Shown here in pieces: positions 1 to 8,501 of a stretch of DNA of 64,000 nt. The notes beneath the pieces are model-generated. The model was not told where the DNA came from, did no database searches, and saw only the letters and a list, made by a program, of their open reading frames with translations. The DNA comes from Bradyrhizobium sp. CER78 (GTDB lineage Bacteria > Pseudomonadota > Alphaproteobacteria > Rhizobiales > Xanthobacteraceae): positions 1 through 64,000 of the forward strand of contig NZ_JARVWP010000025.1 of the NCBI RefSeq assembly GCF_029846235.1, in the 5' to 3' direction. Positions within the stretch are counted from its first letter, which is position 1. Each line of letters opens with the position of its first letter. The translations under genes and the position numbers were made by a program.

Positions 1-56
1 ACGCCGTGGCCGACGCAATGGGCAGGCGGCCAGACGGCTTCTTAACAACGCACATT

Positions 57-92
57 GGTGGTTATGGGTCCCGGCCTTCGCCGGGACGACGA
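57..92. repeat. Partial copy of palindromic repeat family R5
   Basis: A half-element reading GGTTATGGGTCCC followed by a small hairpin (GGCCTTCGCC) and GGGACGAC. The same words occur in full copies at 39234-39351, 42216-42366 and 62743-62862. Here only the right arm is visible, between the window start and the stop codon of the first gene. Nothing else is recognisable in the first 121 bases. Confidence 0.6.
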
Positions 93-121
93 TGGAAGGA
101 CGCGGACGACGGTAGAGAGAT

Positions 122-1729
122 CTACTCCAATCCGATCTGCGTCAGATCCTGAAACCAGTGCTGCGCCTGCACGAAGGATTTCACCTTCGGAGACAGCGCA
201 TGCGGATTGGTGTCGTGCACCACCCACACCAGCGCGGCATCGTCGACGATCAGCGCGTGGGCCTGCGCCAGCAGCGCATCCTGTTTGGCGCCGTCGAAGG
301 TCTGCTTGGCCTCGTCGATCAGCGCGTCGACCTTCGGATTCTTGTAGCCGCCCCAGTTGACGCCGGTCGGCGCCACTTGGCCGGAATGGAAGAACCGCAC
401 GATGGCATACAGCGGGTCCGACGTGACATAGGCGATGTTGTTGGCGGTGATGCCGGCGTTCATCTCGTCGGCCGCGCCCTTGCGCCAGTGCGAATACAGC
501 GTCTCGAGCTCGACCACCTTGAAATCGATATCGATGCCGATCTCCTTGAAGCTCTGCTGCAGGAATTCGTTCATCGGCAGCGACAGCATCTGCCCGGTGC
601 CGCCCTGGGCGATGATGAAGGTGGTCTTCAGCGGCTTGTCCTTGGAATAGCCGGCTTCCTCCACCAGCTTTTTCGCGGCCGCGAGGTCGTATTTCAGCTC
701 AAAGCTCGGCTTGCCGAACCACGGGCTCGACGGGTCGACCTGGCCCTTGGCGGGCTTGGCGAGGCCATTCATCAGGCCGACCACCGCGTCGCGGTCGATC
801 GCGAGATTGAGTGCCTTGCGCAGGCGGATGTCGGCCCATGGCGAGCCCGGCAGCACGCTCAAGTGATAATTCCAGACATGCGGCGTCACGTTGTCGACGA
901 TCCTCATGCCGGCGGCCTTGAGCTGCGGCACGGCGTCGGGCGCCGGCGTCTCGATCAGATCGACTTGACCGGCGAGCAACGCGTTGGTGCGGGTCAGCGC
1001 CTCCGGCATCGGGATCAGGATCAGCTTGTCGGCCTTTGCGAGCCGCTTCTTGTCCCAATAGTCCGGGTTCTTGGTCAGCTCGGCGAGTTCGCGCGGCACC
1101 AGCTTGGTTAGCTTGAACGGACCGGTGCCGGAGGGTTGGCTGGCGAACTTGTCCCAGTCCTTGCCGAGCTTTTCATATTGCGCGGGGCTCGAGACCAGGA
1201 ACCAGAGCATCTGGTAGGGGAAGAAGGAATCGACCGTCTTGGTGGTGATCTCGACGGTGAAGTCGTCGATCTTGGCGTAGCTCGCAACCGAGGGCAGGCG
1301 GGTCTTCACCTGCGCGCTCTGCCGCTTGTCGAATTGCGGTGCCTTGTCGTTCAGCACCTTGTCGAGATTCCAGATCACGGCGTCGGCGTTGAAGTCGCTG
1401 CCGTCGTGGAATTTGACGTTCTTGCGCAGCGTGAAGCGCCACTTTGTCTTGTCGCTGTCGTCGACCTTCCATTCGGTCGCAAGCCCCGGCACCAGTTTGC
1501 CCGGCCGGTCGGCAACATCCATCTCCCAGGCGACCAGCGGATCGTAGATCGTGTAGGCCGTGAACTGATAGGCGCCGGCGCCGCGATCGGGCTGGCCGGT
1601 CGTCAGCGGAATGTCGGCCATCGAAATGCCGTAGCGCACAATGGACTCGGCCTGCGCCGACGGGGCCGGCCAGCCCGCAGCCAGGGCCAGCGCCACTGCT
1701 GCCGTCAGGATCGAATTGCGCGCGCGCAT
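122..1729 (-). CDS. ABC transporter substrate-binding protein, peptide/nickel family (SBP_bac_5)
   Basis: Periplasmic binding protein of the dipeptide/oligopeptide/nickel type, about 535 residues, the usual family length. The chosen ATG at 1729 gives a clean signal peptide (MRARN followed by a hydrophobic Ala/Leu run ending SAQAES); an upstream in-frame extension to 1801 adds a non-signal leader and is less likely. The mature part carries the family hallmarks LVPGLATEWKVDD, RKNVKFHDG, FNADAVIWN and the GTGPFKL segment. It is clearly paralogous to the divergently transcribed binding protein at 1942-3594, sharing the ATEWKVDD...DKTKW and APQFD segments. The two probably offer alternative substrate specificity to one shared permease/ATPase set encoded to the right. 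A weak sigma-54-like element (1768-1783) lies in front of it. The substrate cannot be read from sequence. Confidence 0.9.
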   Translation of the reverse strand: MRARNSILTAAVALALAAGWPAPSAQAESIVRYGISMADIPLTTGQPDRGAGAYQFTAYTIYDPLVAWEMDVADRPGKLVPGLATEWKVDDSDKTKWRFTLRKNVKFHDGSDFNADAVIWNLDKVLNDKAPQFDKRQSAQVKTRLPSVASYAKIDDFTVEITTKTVDSFFPYQMLWFLVSSPAQYEKLGKDWDKFASQPSGTGPFKLTKLVPRELAELTKNPDYWDKKRLAKADKLILIPMPEALTRTNALLAGQVDLIETPAPDAVPQLKAAGMRIVDNVTPHVWNYHLSVLPGSPWADIRLRKALNLAIDRDAVVGLMNGLAKPAKGQVDPSSPWFGKPSFELKYDLAAAKKLVEEAGYSKDKPLKTTFIIAQGGTGQMLSLPMNEFLQQSFKEIGIDIDFKVVELETLYSHWRKGAADEMNAGITANNIAYVTSDPLYAIVRFFHSGQVAPTGVNWGGYKNPKVDALIDEAKQTFDGAKQDALLAQAHALIVDDAALVWVVHDTNPHALSPKVKSFVQAQHWFQDLTQIGLE

Positions 1730-1767
1730 ATGAAAGGCTCCGTTGGTGGGAAGTCGGAACCAAATCT

Positions 1768-1783
1768 TGCAAGCATGATGCCA
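1768..1783 (-). promoter_or_regulatory. Possible sigma-54 (-24/-12) promoter for the minus-strand binding protein
   Basis: Read on the minus strand this is TGGCATCATGCTTGCA, which keeps the invariant GG and GC dinucleotides at the spacing of the sigma-54 consensus TGGCACRN4TTGCW and differs at two less conserved positions. It lies about 40 bases upstream of the ATG at 1729 and faces away from the perfect sigma-54 element at 1867-1882. Confidence 0.4.
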
Positions 1784-1793
1784 GAATAGGCAT

Positions 1794-1816
1794 CTTCGCA
1801 CGCTTCAGGTGCGAAG
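1794..1816. promoter_or_regulatory. NtrC-like operator palindrome between divergent binding-protein genes
   Basis: Perfect 8-base inverted repeat CTTCGCAC-N7-GTGCGAAG. Its core GCAC-N7-GTGC has the same arm sequence and spacing as the enterobacterial NtrC site (TGCACC-N5-GGTGCA). It sits between two outward-facing sigma-54-like promoters, about 63 bases upstream of the -24 element at 1867. That is a usual place for an enhancer-binding-protein site. Confidence 0.55.
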
Positions 1817-1866
1817 TGGGAAGAAATGACGCGCCCAACGGTATTTTGCTGAAGAACTATTCCCCT

Positions 1867-1882
1867 TGGCACAGGCATTGCA
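1867..1882 (+). promoter_or_regulatory. Sigma-54 (RpoN) promoter of the transporter/amidase operon
   Basis: TGGCACAGGCATTGCA matches every fixed position of the sigma-54 consensus TGGCACRN4TTGCW, with GG and GC dinucleotides in the correct register. It lies 60 bases upstream of the ATG at 1942. With the NtrC-like palindrome upstream it predicts nitrogen-responsive expression. Confidence 0.7.
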
Positions 1883-1941
1883 TACGCTTGCCCAAGAAAT
1901 AATCACCAAAAACGTCACCAGACTTCGAAGGGGTTGCTGAG

Positions 1942-3594
1942 ATGCGTAACAGGAAGACCAATGCGACGGCGATCATGCTGGCGCTTGCGATAGCCACTTG
2001 TATGCCGGCGATCGCTGGCGCCGAGACCGTGCTGCGCATTGGCATGACCGCTGCCGACATTCCGCGCACGCTCGGGCAGCCCGACCAGGGTTTTGAGGGC
2101 AATCGCTTCACCGGCCTGACGATGTATGACGCGCTGACGATGTGGGACCTGTCCTCGTCGGACAAGGCGAGCACATTGATCCCGGGCCTTGCCACCGAAT
2201 GGAAGGTCGACGACGCCGACAAGACCAAGTGGATATTCAAGGTGCGTTCTGGTGTCAGATTTCACGACGGCTCGCCGTTCAATGCCGACGCCGTGGTCTG
2301 GAACGTCGACAAGGTCCTGAAGCAGGACGCGCCGCAATTCGATCCGAGCCAGGTCGGCGTCACCGCCTCGCGCATGCCGACCCTGGTCTCGGCGCGCAAG
2401 GTCGACGACATGACGGTGGAGCTGACCACCAAGGAGCCCGACAGCTTCCTGCCGATCAACCTCACCAATCTGTTCATGGCGAGCCCGGCCAAGTGGCAGC
2501 AGTTCTACGATAAGGCTGAAGGCGCCGATGCCAAGGCCAAGTCGCAGGCCGCATGGGCCGCGTTCGCCAAGGATGCGTCGGGCACCGGGCCCTGGAAGAT
2601 GTCGAGCTTCACCCCGCGCGAGCGGCTTGAGCTGGTGAAGAACGATAACTACTGGGACAAGGCGCGGGTGCCGAAGACCGACAAGATGGTGCTGCTGCCG
2701 ATGCCGGAAGCCAATGCGCGCACCGCGGCGTTGTTATCCGGCCAGGTCAACTGGATCGAGGCGCCGGCGCCGGACGCGCTGCCCGAGATCAAGCAGCGCG
2801 GCTTCAATCTCTATTCCAACGAGGAGCCGCACGTCTGGCCGTGGCAGTTCTCCCGCGTCGAGGGCTCGCCGTGGAATGACATCCGCGTCCGCAAGGCCGC
2901 CAATCTCTGCATCGATCGCGAAGGACTGCGCGACGGCCTGCTCGCGGGCCTGATGGTGCCGGCCACCGGCACGTTCGAGCCCGGACATCCCTGGCGCGGC
3001 AACCCGACCTTCCAGATCAAGTATGACAAGCCGGCTGCACAGAAGCTGATGCAGGAGGCAGGTTTCGGTCCGAACAAGAAGCTGACGGTCAAGGTCCAGA
3101 CCTCGGCGTCGGGGTCGGGCCAGATGCTGCCGCTGCCGATGAACGAGTATCTGCAACAGGCGTTGGCCGAGTGCTACTTCGATGTGCAGCTCGACGTCAT
3201 CGAGTGGAACACGCTGTTCACCAACTGGCGGCGCGGCACCAAGGATCCGTCGGCCAACGGCTCGAATGCGATCAACGTCACCTATGCGGCGATGGATCCG
3301 TTCTTCGCGCTGGTGCGCTTCCTGCAATCGGGCATGGCGCCGCCGGTCTCCAACAATTGGGGTTTCATCAACAATCCGAAATTCGACGAGCTCGTGAAGA
3401 AGGCCCGCCAGACCTTTGAGCCCGCCGCCCGCGACGCGGCGCTCGCCGAGCTGCACGCGGCCTCGGTCGACGACGCGGCATTCCTCTATGTCGCCCACGA
3501 CGTCGCACCGCGAGTGATGAGCCCGAAGATCAAGGGCTTCGTGCAGCCGAAGAGCTGGTTCGTCGACTTCTCGCCGGTCACGGTCGCGCCGTGA
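1942..3594 (+). CDS. ABC transporter substrate-binding protein, peptide/nickel family (SBP_bac_5)
   Basis: 550-residue periplasmic binding protein, first gene of a plus-strand transport operon. The ATG at 1942 follows an AAGGGG ribosome binding site and opens a signal peptide ending IAGAET. Family hallmarks visible are LIPGLATEWKVDD, FHDGSPFNADAVVWN, GTGPWKM and NDNYWDK. It is paralogous to the protein encoded divergently at 122-1729 but carries an insertion around residues 190-210 (ADAKAKSQAAWAAF). It would deliver peptide-like or amide substrates to the permeases encoded at 3792-5635. The perfect sigma-54 promoter 60 bases upstream is the best clue to regulation. Confidence 0.92.
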   Translation: MRNRKTNATAIMLALAIATCMPAIAGAETVLRIGMTAADIPRTLGQPDQGFEGNRFTGLTMYDALTMWDLSSSDKASTLIPGLATEWKVDDADKTKWIFKVRSGVRFHDGSPFNADAVVWNVDKVLKQDAPQFDPSQVGVTASRMPTLVSARKVDDMTVELTTKEPDSFLPINLTNLFMASPAKWQQFYDKAEGADAKAKSQAAWAAFAKDASGTGPWKMSSFTPRERLELVKNDNYWDKARVPKTDKMVLLPMPEANARTAALLSGQVNWIEAPAPDALPEIKQRGFNLYSNEEPHVWPWQFSRVEGSPWNDIRVRKAANLCIDREGLRDGLLAGLMVPATGTFEPGHPWRGNPTFQIKYDKPAAQKLMQEAGFGPNKKLTVKVQTSASGSGQMLPLPMNEYLQQALAECYFDVQLDVIEWNTLFTNWRRGTKDPSANGSNAINVTYAAMDPFFALVRFLQSGMAPPVSNNWGFINNPKFDELVKKARQTFEPAARDAALAELHAASVDDAAFLYVAHDVAPRVMSPKIKGFVQPKSWFVDFSPVTVAP

Positions 3595-3616
3595 TGCCGG
3601 CAACGTAATCGGTGCA

Positions 3617-3776
3617 CCCTCTCCCCTTGTGGGAGAGGGTGGCTTCGCGAATGCGAAGCCGGGTGAGGGGTTGTCTCCGCGGACGCTTCTTCCCGAATTG
3701 AACTGACTGCATCCGCGGAAAGAACCCCTCATCCGGCGCGCCTTTGCGCGCCACCTTCTCCCACAAGGGGAGAAGG
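3617..3776. repeat. Palindromic intergenic repeat, family R1
   Basis: Long imperfect inverted repeat between the binding-protein and permease genes. Outer arms are CTCTCCCCTTGTGGGAGAGG and its near-complement ending CCACAAGGGGAGAAGG, with inner hairpins (GGCTTCGCGAATGCGAAGCC and GGCGCGCCTTTGCGCGCC). Related copies lie at 5678-5806 and 25523-25544. In RNA it would fold into a large stem-loop inside the operon transcript. Confidence 0.85.
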
Positions 3777-3791
3777 AAGAGAGAACGCACC

Positions 3792-4745
3792 GTGCTCGCC
3801 TATACGTCCAGACGGATCGTCTACGTCATTCCGATCGTGCTCAGCGTCGCGCTGGTGTGCTTCCTGCTGGTGCACATCACGCCCGGCGATCCCTTGGTCG
3901 CGGTGCTGCCGGCCGATGCCTCGCAGGAGCTCGCCGCGCAATTGCGCACCGCCTACGGCTTCGATCGTCCATTGCCCGTGCAGTTCGGCTTGTGGCTGTG
4001 GCGCGCGATCCATGGCGATCTCGGCAATTCGATCGCGACCGGGCGGCCCGTCCTGTCGGAGGTGATGCGCGCGGTCGGCAACACCGTGATGCTGGCGATC
4101 TCGGCTGCGATGATCGGCTTCACGCTCGGTCTGCTGTTCGGGCTGATCGCCGGATATTTCCGCGACACCTGGGTCGACAAGGTCGCGACATCAATTGCCA
4201 TCGCCGGCGTCTCGCTGCCGCATTACTGGCTCGGCATGGTGCTGGTCATCATCTTCTCGGTGCAGCTCAACTGGTTGCCCGCGGTCGGCGCAGGCCCCGG
4301 CGGCTCCGGCGCTTGGGCGTGGGACTGGGAGCATCTGCGTTATCTGGTGCTGCCGGCGATCACCACGTCGGTGATCCCGATGGGCATCGTCACCCGCACG
4401 GTGCGTGCGCTGACCGGCGATATCCTGAGCCAGGATTTCGTCGAGGCGCTGCGTGCCAAGGGCCTGCGCGAGACCGAGGTATTTCGCCACGTCGTCAAGA
4501 ACGCGGCGCCGACCGCGCTCGCGGTGATGGGCCTGCAGCTCGGCTACATGCTCGGCGGCTCGATCCTGATCGAGACCGTGTTCTCCTGGCCGGGGTCGGG
4601 GCTGCTGCTGAATTCGGCGATCTTCCAGCGCGATCTGCCGCTGCTGCAGGGCACAATCCTGGTGCTGGCGCTGTTCTTCGTGCTGCTCAACCTCCTGGTC
4701 GACATCGCGCAGGCCGCGATCGATCCGCGTATCAAGCGGAGCTGA
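3792..4745 (+). CDS. ABC transporter permease, DppB/OppB type
   Basis: Inner-membrane permease of a peptide-type importer, about 317 residues. The GTG at 3792 is preferred because it follows a GGAAGAGAG ribosome binding site and starts the conserved N-terminus (LAYTSRRIVYVIPIVL...). The in-frame ATG at 3744 lies inside the R1 repeat. Features are a first membrane helix, the TPGDPL motif near residue 33, about five further helices, and the EAA loop (EALRAKGLRETEVFRHVVKNA) that contacts the ATPases. The end of the protein is followed after two bases by the start of the second permease. Confidence 0.92.
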   Translation: MLAYTSRRIVYVIPIVLSVALVCFLLVHITPGDPLVAVLPADASQELAAQLRTAYGFDRPLPVQFGLWLWRAIHGDLGNSIATGRPVLSEVMRAVGNTVMLAISAAMIGFTLGLLFGLIAGYFRDTWVDKVATSIAIAGVSLPHYWLGMVLVIIFSVQLNWLPAVGAGPGGSGAWAWDWEHLRYLVLPAITTSVIPMGIVTRTVRALTGDILSQDFVEALRAKGLRETEVFRHVVKNAAPTALAVMGLQLGYMLGGSILIETVFSWPGSGLLLNSAIFQRDLPLLQGTILVLALFFVLLNLLVDIAQAAIDPRIKRS

Positions 4746-4747
4746 GT

Positions 4748-5635
4748 ATGAGCGCAATGAGCGATACCGCATTGCAGGCCGTCCCCGCGACCAAGGCGCG
4801 CGGTTATTGGGCGACGGTTGGTCGCCGCATCCGGCGCGACAAGGTCAGCATGGCTTGCGCCGTCATCCTGTTGCTGATCTTTGCCTCGGCGCTGCTGGCG
4901 CCGTGGCTGCATCTCGCCGATCCCTATCAGGGCTCGATGATCCGTCGTCTGCGCCATATCGGCACGCCGGGCTATCCGCTCGGCACCGACGAACTCGGCC
5001 GCGATATGTTGGCGCGGCTGATCTATGGCGGACGGCTCTCGCTGGTGATCGGCATCCTGCCGGTGATCCTCGCCTTCGGGATCGGCACCTCGCTCGGCCT
5101 CGTCGCCGGCTATGTCGGCGGCAAGCTCAATACCGCGATCATGCGCACCGTCGACGTGTTCTATGCCTTTCCGTCGGTGCTGCTGGCGATCGCGATCTCG
5201 GGCGCGCTCGGCGCCGGCATCACCAATTCGATCGTGTCGCTGACCATCGTATTCGTGCCGCAGATCACCCGCGTCGCCGAAAGCGTCACCACCGGCGTCC
5301 GCAACATGGATTTCGTCGAGGCGGCGCGCGCGTCCGGCGCAGGTCCCTTCACGATCATGCGCGTGCACATGCTCGGCAATGTGCTCGGCCCGATCTTCGT
5401 CTATGCCACCGGCCTGATCTCGGTGTCGATGATCCTGGCCGCCGGTCTCTCCTTCCTCGGGCTGGGGACAAAGCCGCCGGAGCCGGAATGGGGCCTGATG
5501 CTGAATACGCTGCGCACCGCGATCTATGTCAATCCCTGGGTCGCGGCGCTGCCGGGCGCCATGATCTTCGCGGTCTCGATCTGCTTCAATCTGCTCAGCG
5601 ACGGCATGCGCAGCGCCATGGACATCAGGAACTAA
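4748..5635 (+). CDS. ABC transporter permease, DppC/OppC type
   Basis: Second permease of the importer, 295 residues from the ATG at 4748, two bases after the stop of the first permease, so translation is probably coupled. It has the N-terminal cytoplasmic stretch and first helix of the DppC/OppC group, then the hallmark GTDELGRDMLARLIYGGR, GTSLGLVAGY, and the EAA loop EAARASGAGPFTIMRVHMLGN. It ends with the typical NLLSDGMRSAMDIRN, equivalent to the usual C-terminal GDxLRDxLDPR. It forms the translocation channel with the preceding permease. Confidence 0.93.
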   Translation: MSAMSDTALQAVPATKARGYWATVGRRIRRDKVSMACAVILLLIFASALLAPWLHLADPYQGSMIRRLRHIGTPGYPLGTDELGRDMLARLIYGGRLSLVIGILPVILAFGIGTSLGLVAGYVGGKLNTAIMRTVDVFYAFPSVLLAIAISGALGAGITNSIVSLTIVFVPQITRVAESVTTGVRNMDFVEAARASGAGPFTIMRVHMLGNVLGPIFVYATGLISVSMILAAGLSFLGLGTKPPEPEWGLMLNTLRTAIYVNPWVAALPGAMIFAVSICFNLLSDGMRSAMDIRN

Positions 5636-5677
5636 TGCGATGACAATGCTCGCAGCCTCTCTCCGCAGCGGCGGTTC

Positions 5678-5806
5678 ACCTCTCCCCTTGTGGGAGAGGT
5701 CAGATCGCATCGTTAGATGCGATCTGGGTGAGGGGTTACGCCCTTTCGTGGGACCTAAGGCCCTCACCCGGCGCTGCGCGCCGACCTCTCCCCAGTGGGG
5801 AGAGGT
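5678..5806. repeat. Palindromic intergenic repeat, family R1
   Basis: Second R1 copy, between permease and ATPase genes. Outer arms are ACCTCTCCCCTTGTGGGAGAGG and CCTCTCCCCAGTGGGGAGAGG, with an inner perfect hairpin GATCGCATC/GATGCGATC. Its right arm (GGGGAGAGGT) lies just where a ribosome binding site for the next gene would be. Confidence 0.85.
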
Positions 5807-5824
5807 AATCCTTGCGTGCTCGAC

Positions 5825-6898
5825 ATGACCGATACAACAACTCCCATCGACATGCTGGAGCCGGTCGCCGACATCGGCGGTGCCGCGCAGCCGCTATTGC
5901 AGGTCAAGGGGCTGACCAAGCACTTCCCGGTGCGCGGCGGGCTGTTCAGCCCGCGCAAGACCGTGCGCGCCGTCGACGACGTCAGCTTTGCGGTGATGAA
6001 GGGCGAGACGGTCGGTATCGTCGGCGAATCCGGCTGCGGCAAGTCGACCACGGCGCGGCTGTTGATGCATTTGATGACGCGCGATGCCGGCGACATCATC
6101 TATGACGGAAGGCAGGTCGGTCCGTCGCTCTCGCTGCGCGATCTGCGGCGCGGCGTGCAGATGGTGTTCCAGGACAGCTACGCCTCGCTCAATCCGCGCC
6201 TCACCATCGAGGAGTCCATTGCCTTCGGACCGAAAGTCCACGGCATGGCCGATGACACGTCACGGACGCTGGCGCGGGAGCTGCTCGGCAAGGTCGGCCT
6301 GCGGCCGGAGATTTTCGCCAATCGCTATCCACACGAAGTGTCCGGCGGCCAGCGCCAGCGCGTCAATATCGCCCGCGCGCTCGCGCTGTCGCCGCGGCTC
6401 GTGATCCTCGATGAGGCAGTCTCGGCGCTCGACAAATCGGTCGAGGCGCAGGTGCTCAATCTGCTCGCCGATTTGAAGCGCGAATTCGGCCTGACCTATC
6501 TCTTCATCAGCCACGATCTCAACGTCGTGCGCTACATCTCCGACCGTGTGCTGGTGATGTATCTCGGCGAGGTCGTCGAGCTCGGTCCGGTCGATGCGGT
6601 CTGGGACGCGCCGGCGCATCCCTATACCCGCGCGCTGCTGGCGGCGATGCCGTCATCCGATCCCGACAAGCGCACCGAGGTGCCGCCGATCTCGGGCGAT
6701 CCGCCCAACCCGATCGATCCGCCGTCAGGTTGCCGGTTTCACACCCGTTGTCCGTTTGCGGAGCCGCTCTGCGCAAACGACACGCCTAAACTCAGCGATC
6801 TCGATACAATGGGCCATCAAGCGGCGTGCTACATGGCCATTCCTGGCTCGGGGCACAGCCGCGCGCCGGCAAAAGCAAAAGGAGAAAACGCGGCATGA
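5825..6898 (+). CDS. ABC transporter ATP-binding protein, DppF/OppF type
   Basis: ATPase of the importer, 357 residues from ATG 5825. A GTG at 5816 is equally in frame and better spaced from the GGAGAGG of the preceding repeat, so the start is uncertain by three codons. It has Walker A GESGCGKST, Q-loop MVFQDSYASLNPR, signature SGGQRQRVNIARAL, Walker B LVILDEAVSALD and switch FISHDLNVV. The C-terminal oligopeptide/dipeptide transporter domain ends in the CRFHTRCPFAEPLC cysteine motif. Its stop overlaps the next start (ATGA), so it is translationally coupled to the small AtzG-like gene. Confidence 0.93.
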   Translation: MTDTTTPIDMLEPVADIGGAAQPLLQVKGLTKHFPVRGGLFSPRKTVRAVDDVSFAVMKGETVGIVGESGCGKSTTARLLMHLMTRDAGDIIYDGRQVGPSLSLRDLRRGVQMVFQDSYASLNPRLTIEESIAFGPKVHGMADDTSRTLARELLGKVGLRPEIFANRYPHEVSGGQRQRVNIARALALSPRLVILDEAVSALDKSVEAQVLNLLADLKREFGLTYLFISHDLNVVRYISDRVLVMYLGEVVELGPVDAVWDAPAHPYTRALLAAMPSSDPDKRTEVPPISGDPPNPIDPPSGCRFHTRCPFAEPLCANDTPKLSDLDTMGHQAACYMAIPGSGHSRAPAKAKGENAA

Positions 6899-7092
6899 CC
6901 AGACCCACTGCCAAGGACGTCAAGGTGATCGCGCACGTTGCCGACGTGCCCGCTGACGACGAAACCGCCACCCGCATCGCCAATTCGATCGGGCCGGCAT
7001 TCGACGGCTTCGCCGCGATCGCCGGCACGCTGCCCTTCGATCTCGAACCCGCGAGCTTCCTGCTGGCGCAGATCGCAAAGGAGTCGAAATGA
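6895..7092 (+). CDS. AtzG/GatC-like small protein (DUF4089-like), probable amidase partner
   Basis: 65-residue protein whose ATG overlaps the stop of the ATPase and whose stop overlaps the ATG of the amidase (ATGA at both ends). The sequence has an alpha-helical stretch (ETATRIANSIGPAFDGFAAIAG) followed by LPFDLEPASFLL. This resembles the ...FPLxDDxEPAPVF ending of AtzG/DUF4089 proteins, GatC-like subunits that bind and stabilise AtzE-type amidases. The overlap with an amidase gene supports that role. The family call is from memory of the motif, not a search. It could alternatively be an uncharacterised helical cofactor of the same amidase. Confidence 0.65.
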   Translation: MTRPTAKDVKVIAHVADVPADDETATRIANSIGPAFDGFAAIAGTLPFDLEPASFLLAQIAKESK

Positions 7093-8501
7093 CCTCTGAT
7101 CCGGCCCTGATGACGCTGACCGCGGTCGCCAAGGCGATTGCCGACAAGAAGGTCTCCTCGCACGAGGTGACGCGCGCCGTGCTGCATCGCATTGCCGAGT
7201 GGCAGCCACGGCTCAATGCCTATATGGCGATCGAATCCGAACAGGCGCTTGCCGCCGCGACCGAGGCCGATGCCGCGCTCGCCAAGGGCAACAGCCGTGG
7301 CGCGCTGCACGGCGTGCCGCTGGCGCACAAGGACATGTATTATGACGCCGGCAAGGTCGTGACCTGCGGCTCGCTGATCCGCCGCGATTTCGTGCCGAAG
7401 ACCACAGCGACGGCATTGCAGCGGCTGAAGGATGCCGGACAGGTCCGGCTCGGCTCGCTGCAGATGGTCGAGTTCGCCTATGGGCCGACCGGCCACAACG
7501 TGCATTACGGCCCGGTGCGCAATCCCTGGAACACCGAGCACATCACCGGCGGCTCGTCGTCGGGCTCGGGCTCGGCGGTCGCCGCGCGGCTTACGTTTGC
7601 GGCGCTCGGCTCCGACACCGGCGGCTCGGTGCGGATGCCCGCACATTTCTGCGGCGTCACCGGCCTGAAGACCACCGTTGGCCGCGTCAGCCGCGCCGGC
7701 GCGATGCCGCTGTCGCAGTCGCTCGATACCGTCGGCCCGCTGGCGCAGACCGCGGAGGACTGCGCGCTGCTGCTCGGCCTGATGGCCGGCGCCGATCCCG
7801 AGGATCTCACAGCGTCGACACAGCCGGTGCCGGACTACATGGCAGCGACCAGGCAGTCGCTGAAGGGTCTCAAGATCGGCGTGCCGACGGCATTCTATGT
7901 GGACGACCTCGATCCCGAGGTGGCGCGCATCCTCGACGAGACGGTGGCGACGTTGAAGAAGGAAGGCGCCGAGATCGTCAAGGTCGAGCTGCCCGATCAG
8001 CGCCAGCTCAGCGCCGCGTCGCAGCTGGTGCTCGCGGCCGAAGCCGCCGCCTTCCATAAACGCTGGATGATCGAGCGGCCGCAGGATTACGGCGCGCAGG
8101 TCCTGATGCGGTTGCAGAACGGCCTGACCATTCCCGCGGTCAGCTATCTCGAGGCGATGCGCTGGCGCGGTCCGGCGCTCGCGGCGCACAACGCGGCGGT
8201 CAGCGGCGTCGATGCTCTGATCGCGCCATCGGCTCCGGTGCCGGCGCCGACGATCGCCGAAAGCGACGTCGGCAACGGCCCGGGCGCGGAGGCGGTGATC
8301 CAGCGGCTCTCACGCTTCACCCGCCCGTTCAACTATCTCGGTGTGCCCTCGCTCTCGATCCCCTCGGGCTTCACCAAGACGGGTCTGCCGGTCGGCATGC
8401 AACTGGTCGGCCGCTCTTTCGAGGAAGCCGTGTTGCTCCGGATCGGCGCCGCCTTCCAGCGTGCGACCGACTTCCACGCCAGGGTCCCCAAGCTCGCATG
8501 A
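7089..8501 (+). CDS. Amidase signature family hydrolase (AtzE/GatA-like)
   Basis: 470-residue cytoplasmic amidase. The Ser-cisSer-Lys triad reads as Lys81 (in GVPLAHKDM), Ser156 (in TGGSSSGSG) and Ser180 (in GSDTGGS); the 24-residue Ser-Ser spacing is that of fatty-acid amide hydrolase and relatives. It sits inside an ABC importer operon, directly after an AtzG-like gene and overlapping the next ATPase gene by ATGA. The likely role is hydrolysis of an imported amide, ureide or peptide-like compound, releasing ammonia or a carboxylate. The substrate is not readable. The nitrogen-type promoter upstream fits nitrogen scavenging. Confidence 0.9.
   Translation: MTSDPALMTLTAVAKAIADKKVSSHEVTRAVLHRIAEWQPRLNAYMAIESEQALAAATEADAALAKGNSRGALHGVPLAHKDMYYDAGKVVTCGSLIRRDFVPKTTATALQRLKDAGQVRLGSLQMVEFAYGPTGHNVHYGPVRNPWNTEHITGGSSSGSGSAVAARLTFAALGSDTGGSVRMPAHFCGVTGLKTTVGRVSRAGAMPLSQSLDTVGPLAQTAEDCALLLGLMAGADPEDLTASTQPVPDYMAATRQSLKGLKIGVPTAFYVDDLDPEVARILDETVATLKKEGAEIVKVELPDQRQLSAASQLVLAAEAAAFHKRWMIERPQDYGAQVLMRLQNGLTIPAVSYLEAMRWRGPALAAHNAAVSGVDALIAPSAPVPAPTIAESDVGNGPGAEAVIQRLSRFTRPFNYLGVPSLSIPSGFTKTGLPVGMQLVGRSFEEAVLLRIGAAFQRATDFHARVPKLA

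Noticed and set aside
3857..4747. Long upstream extension of the second permease frame
   Set aside because: The extension overlaps the first permease in another frame. Family N-terminus begins at ATG 4748, which is two bases after the previous stop.
4544..5767. Long minus-strand open frame opposite the permease genes
   Set aside because: Composition is dominated by Arg, His, Gln and Asp with no recognisable domain, and both permease genes on the other strand have clear family motifs.
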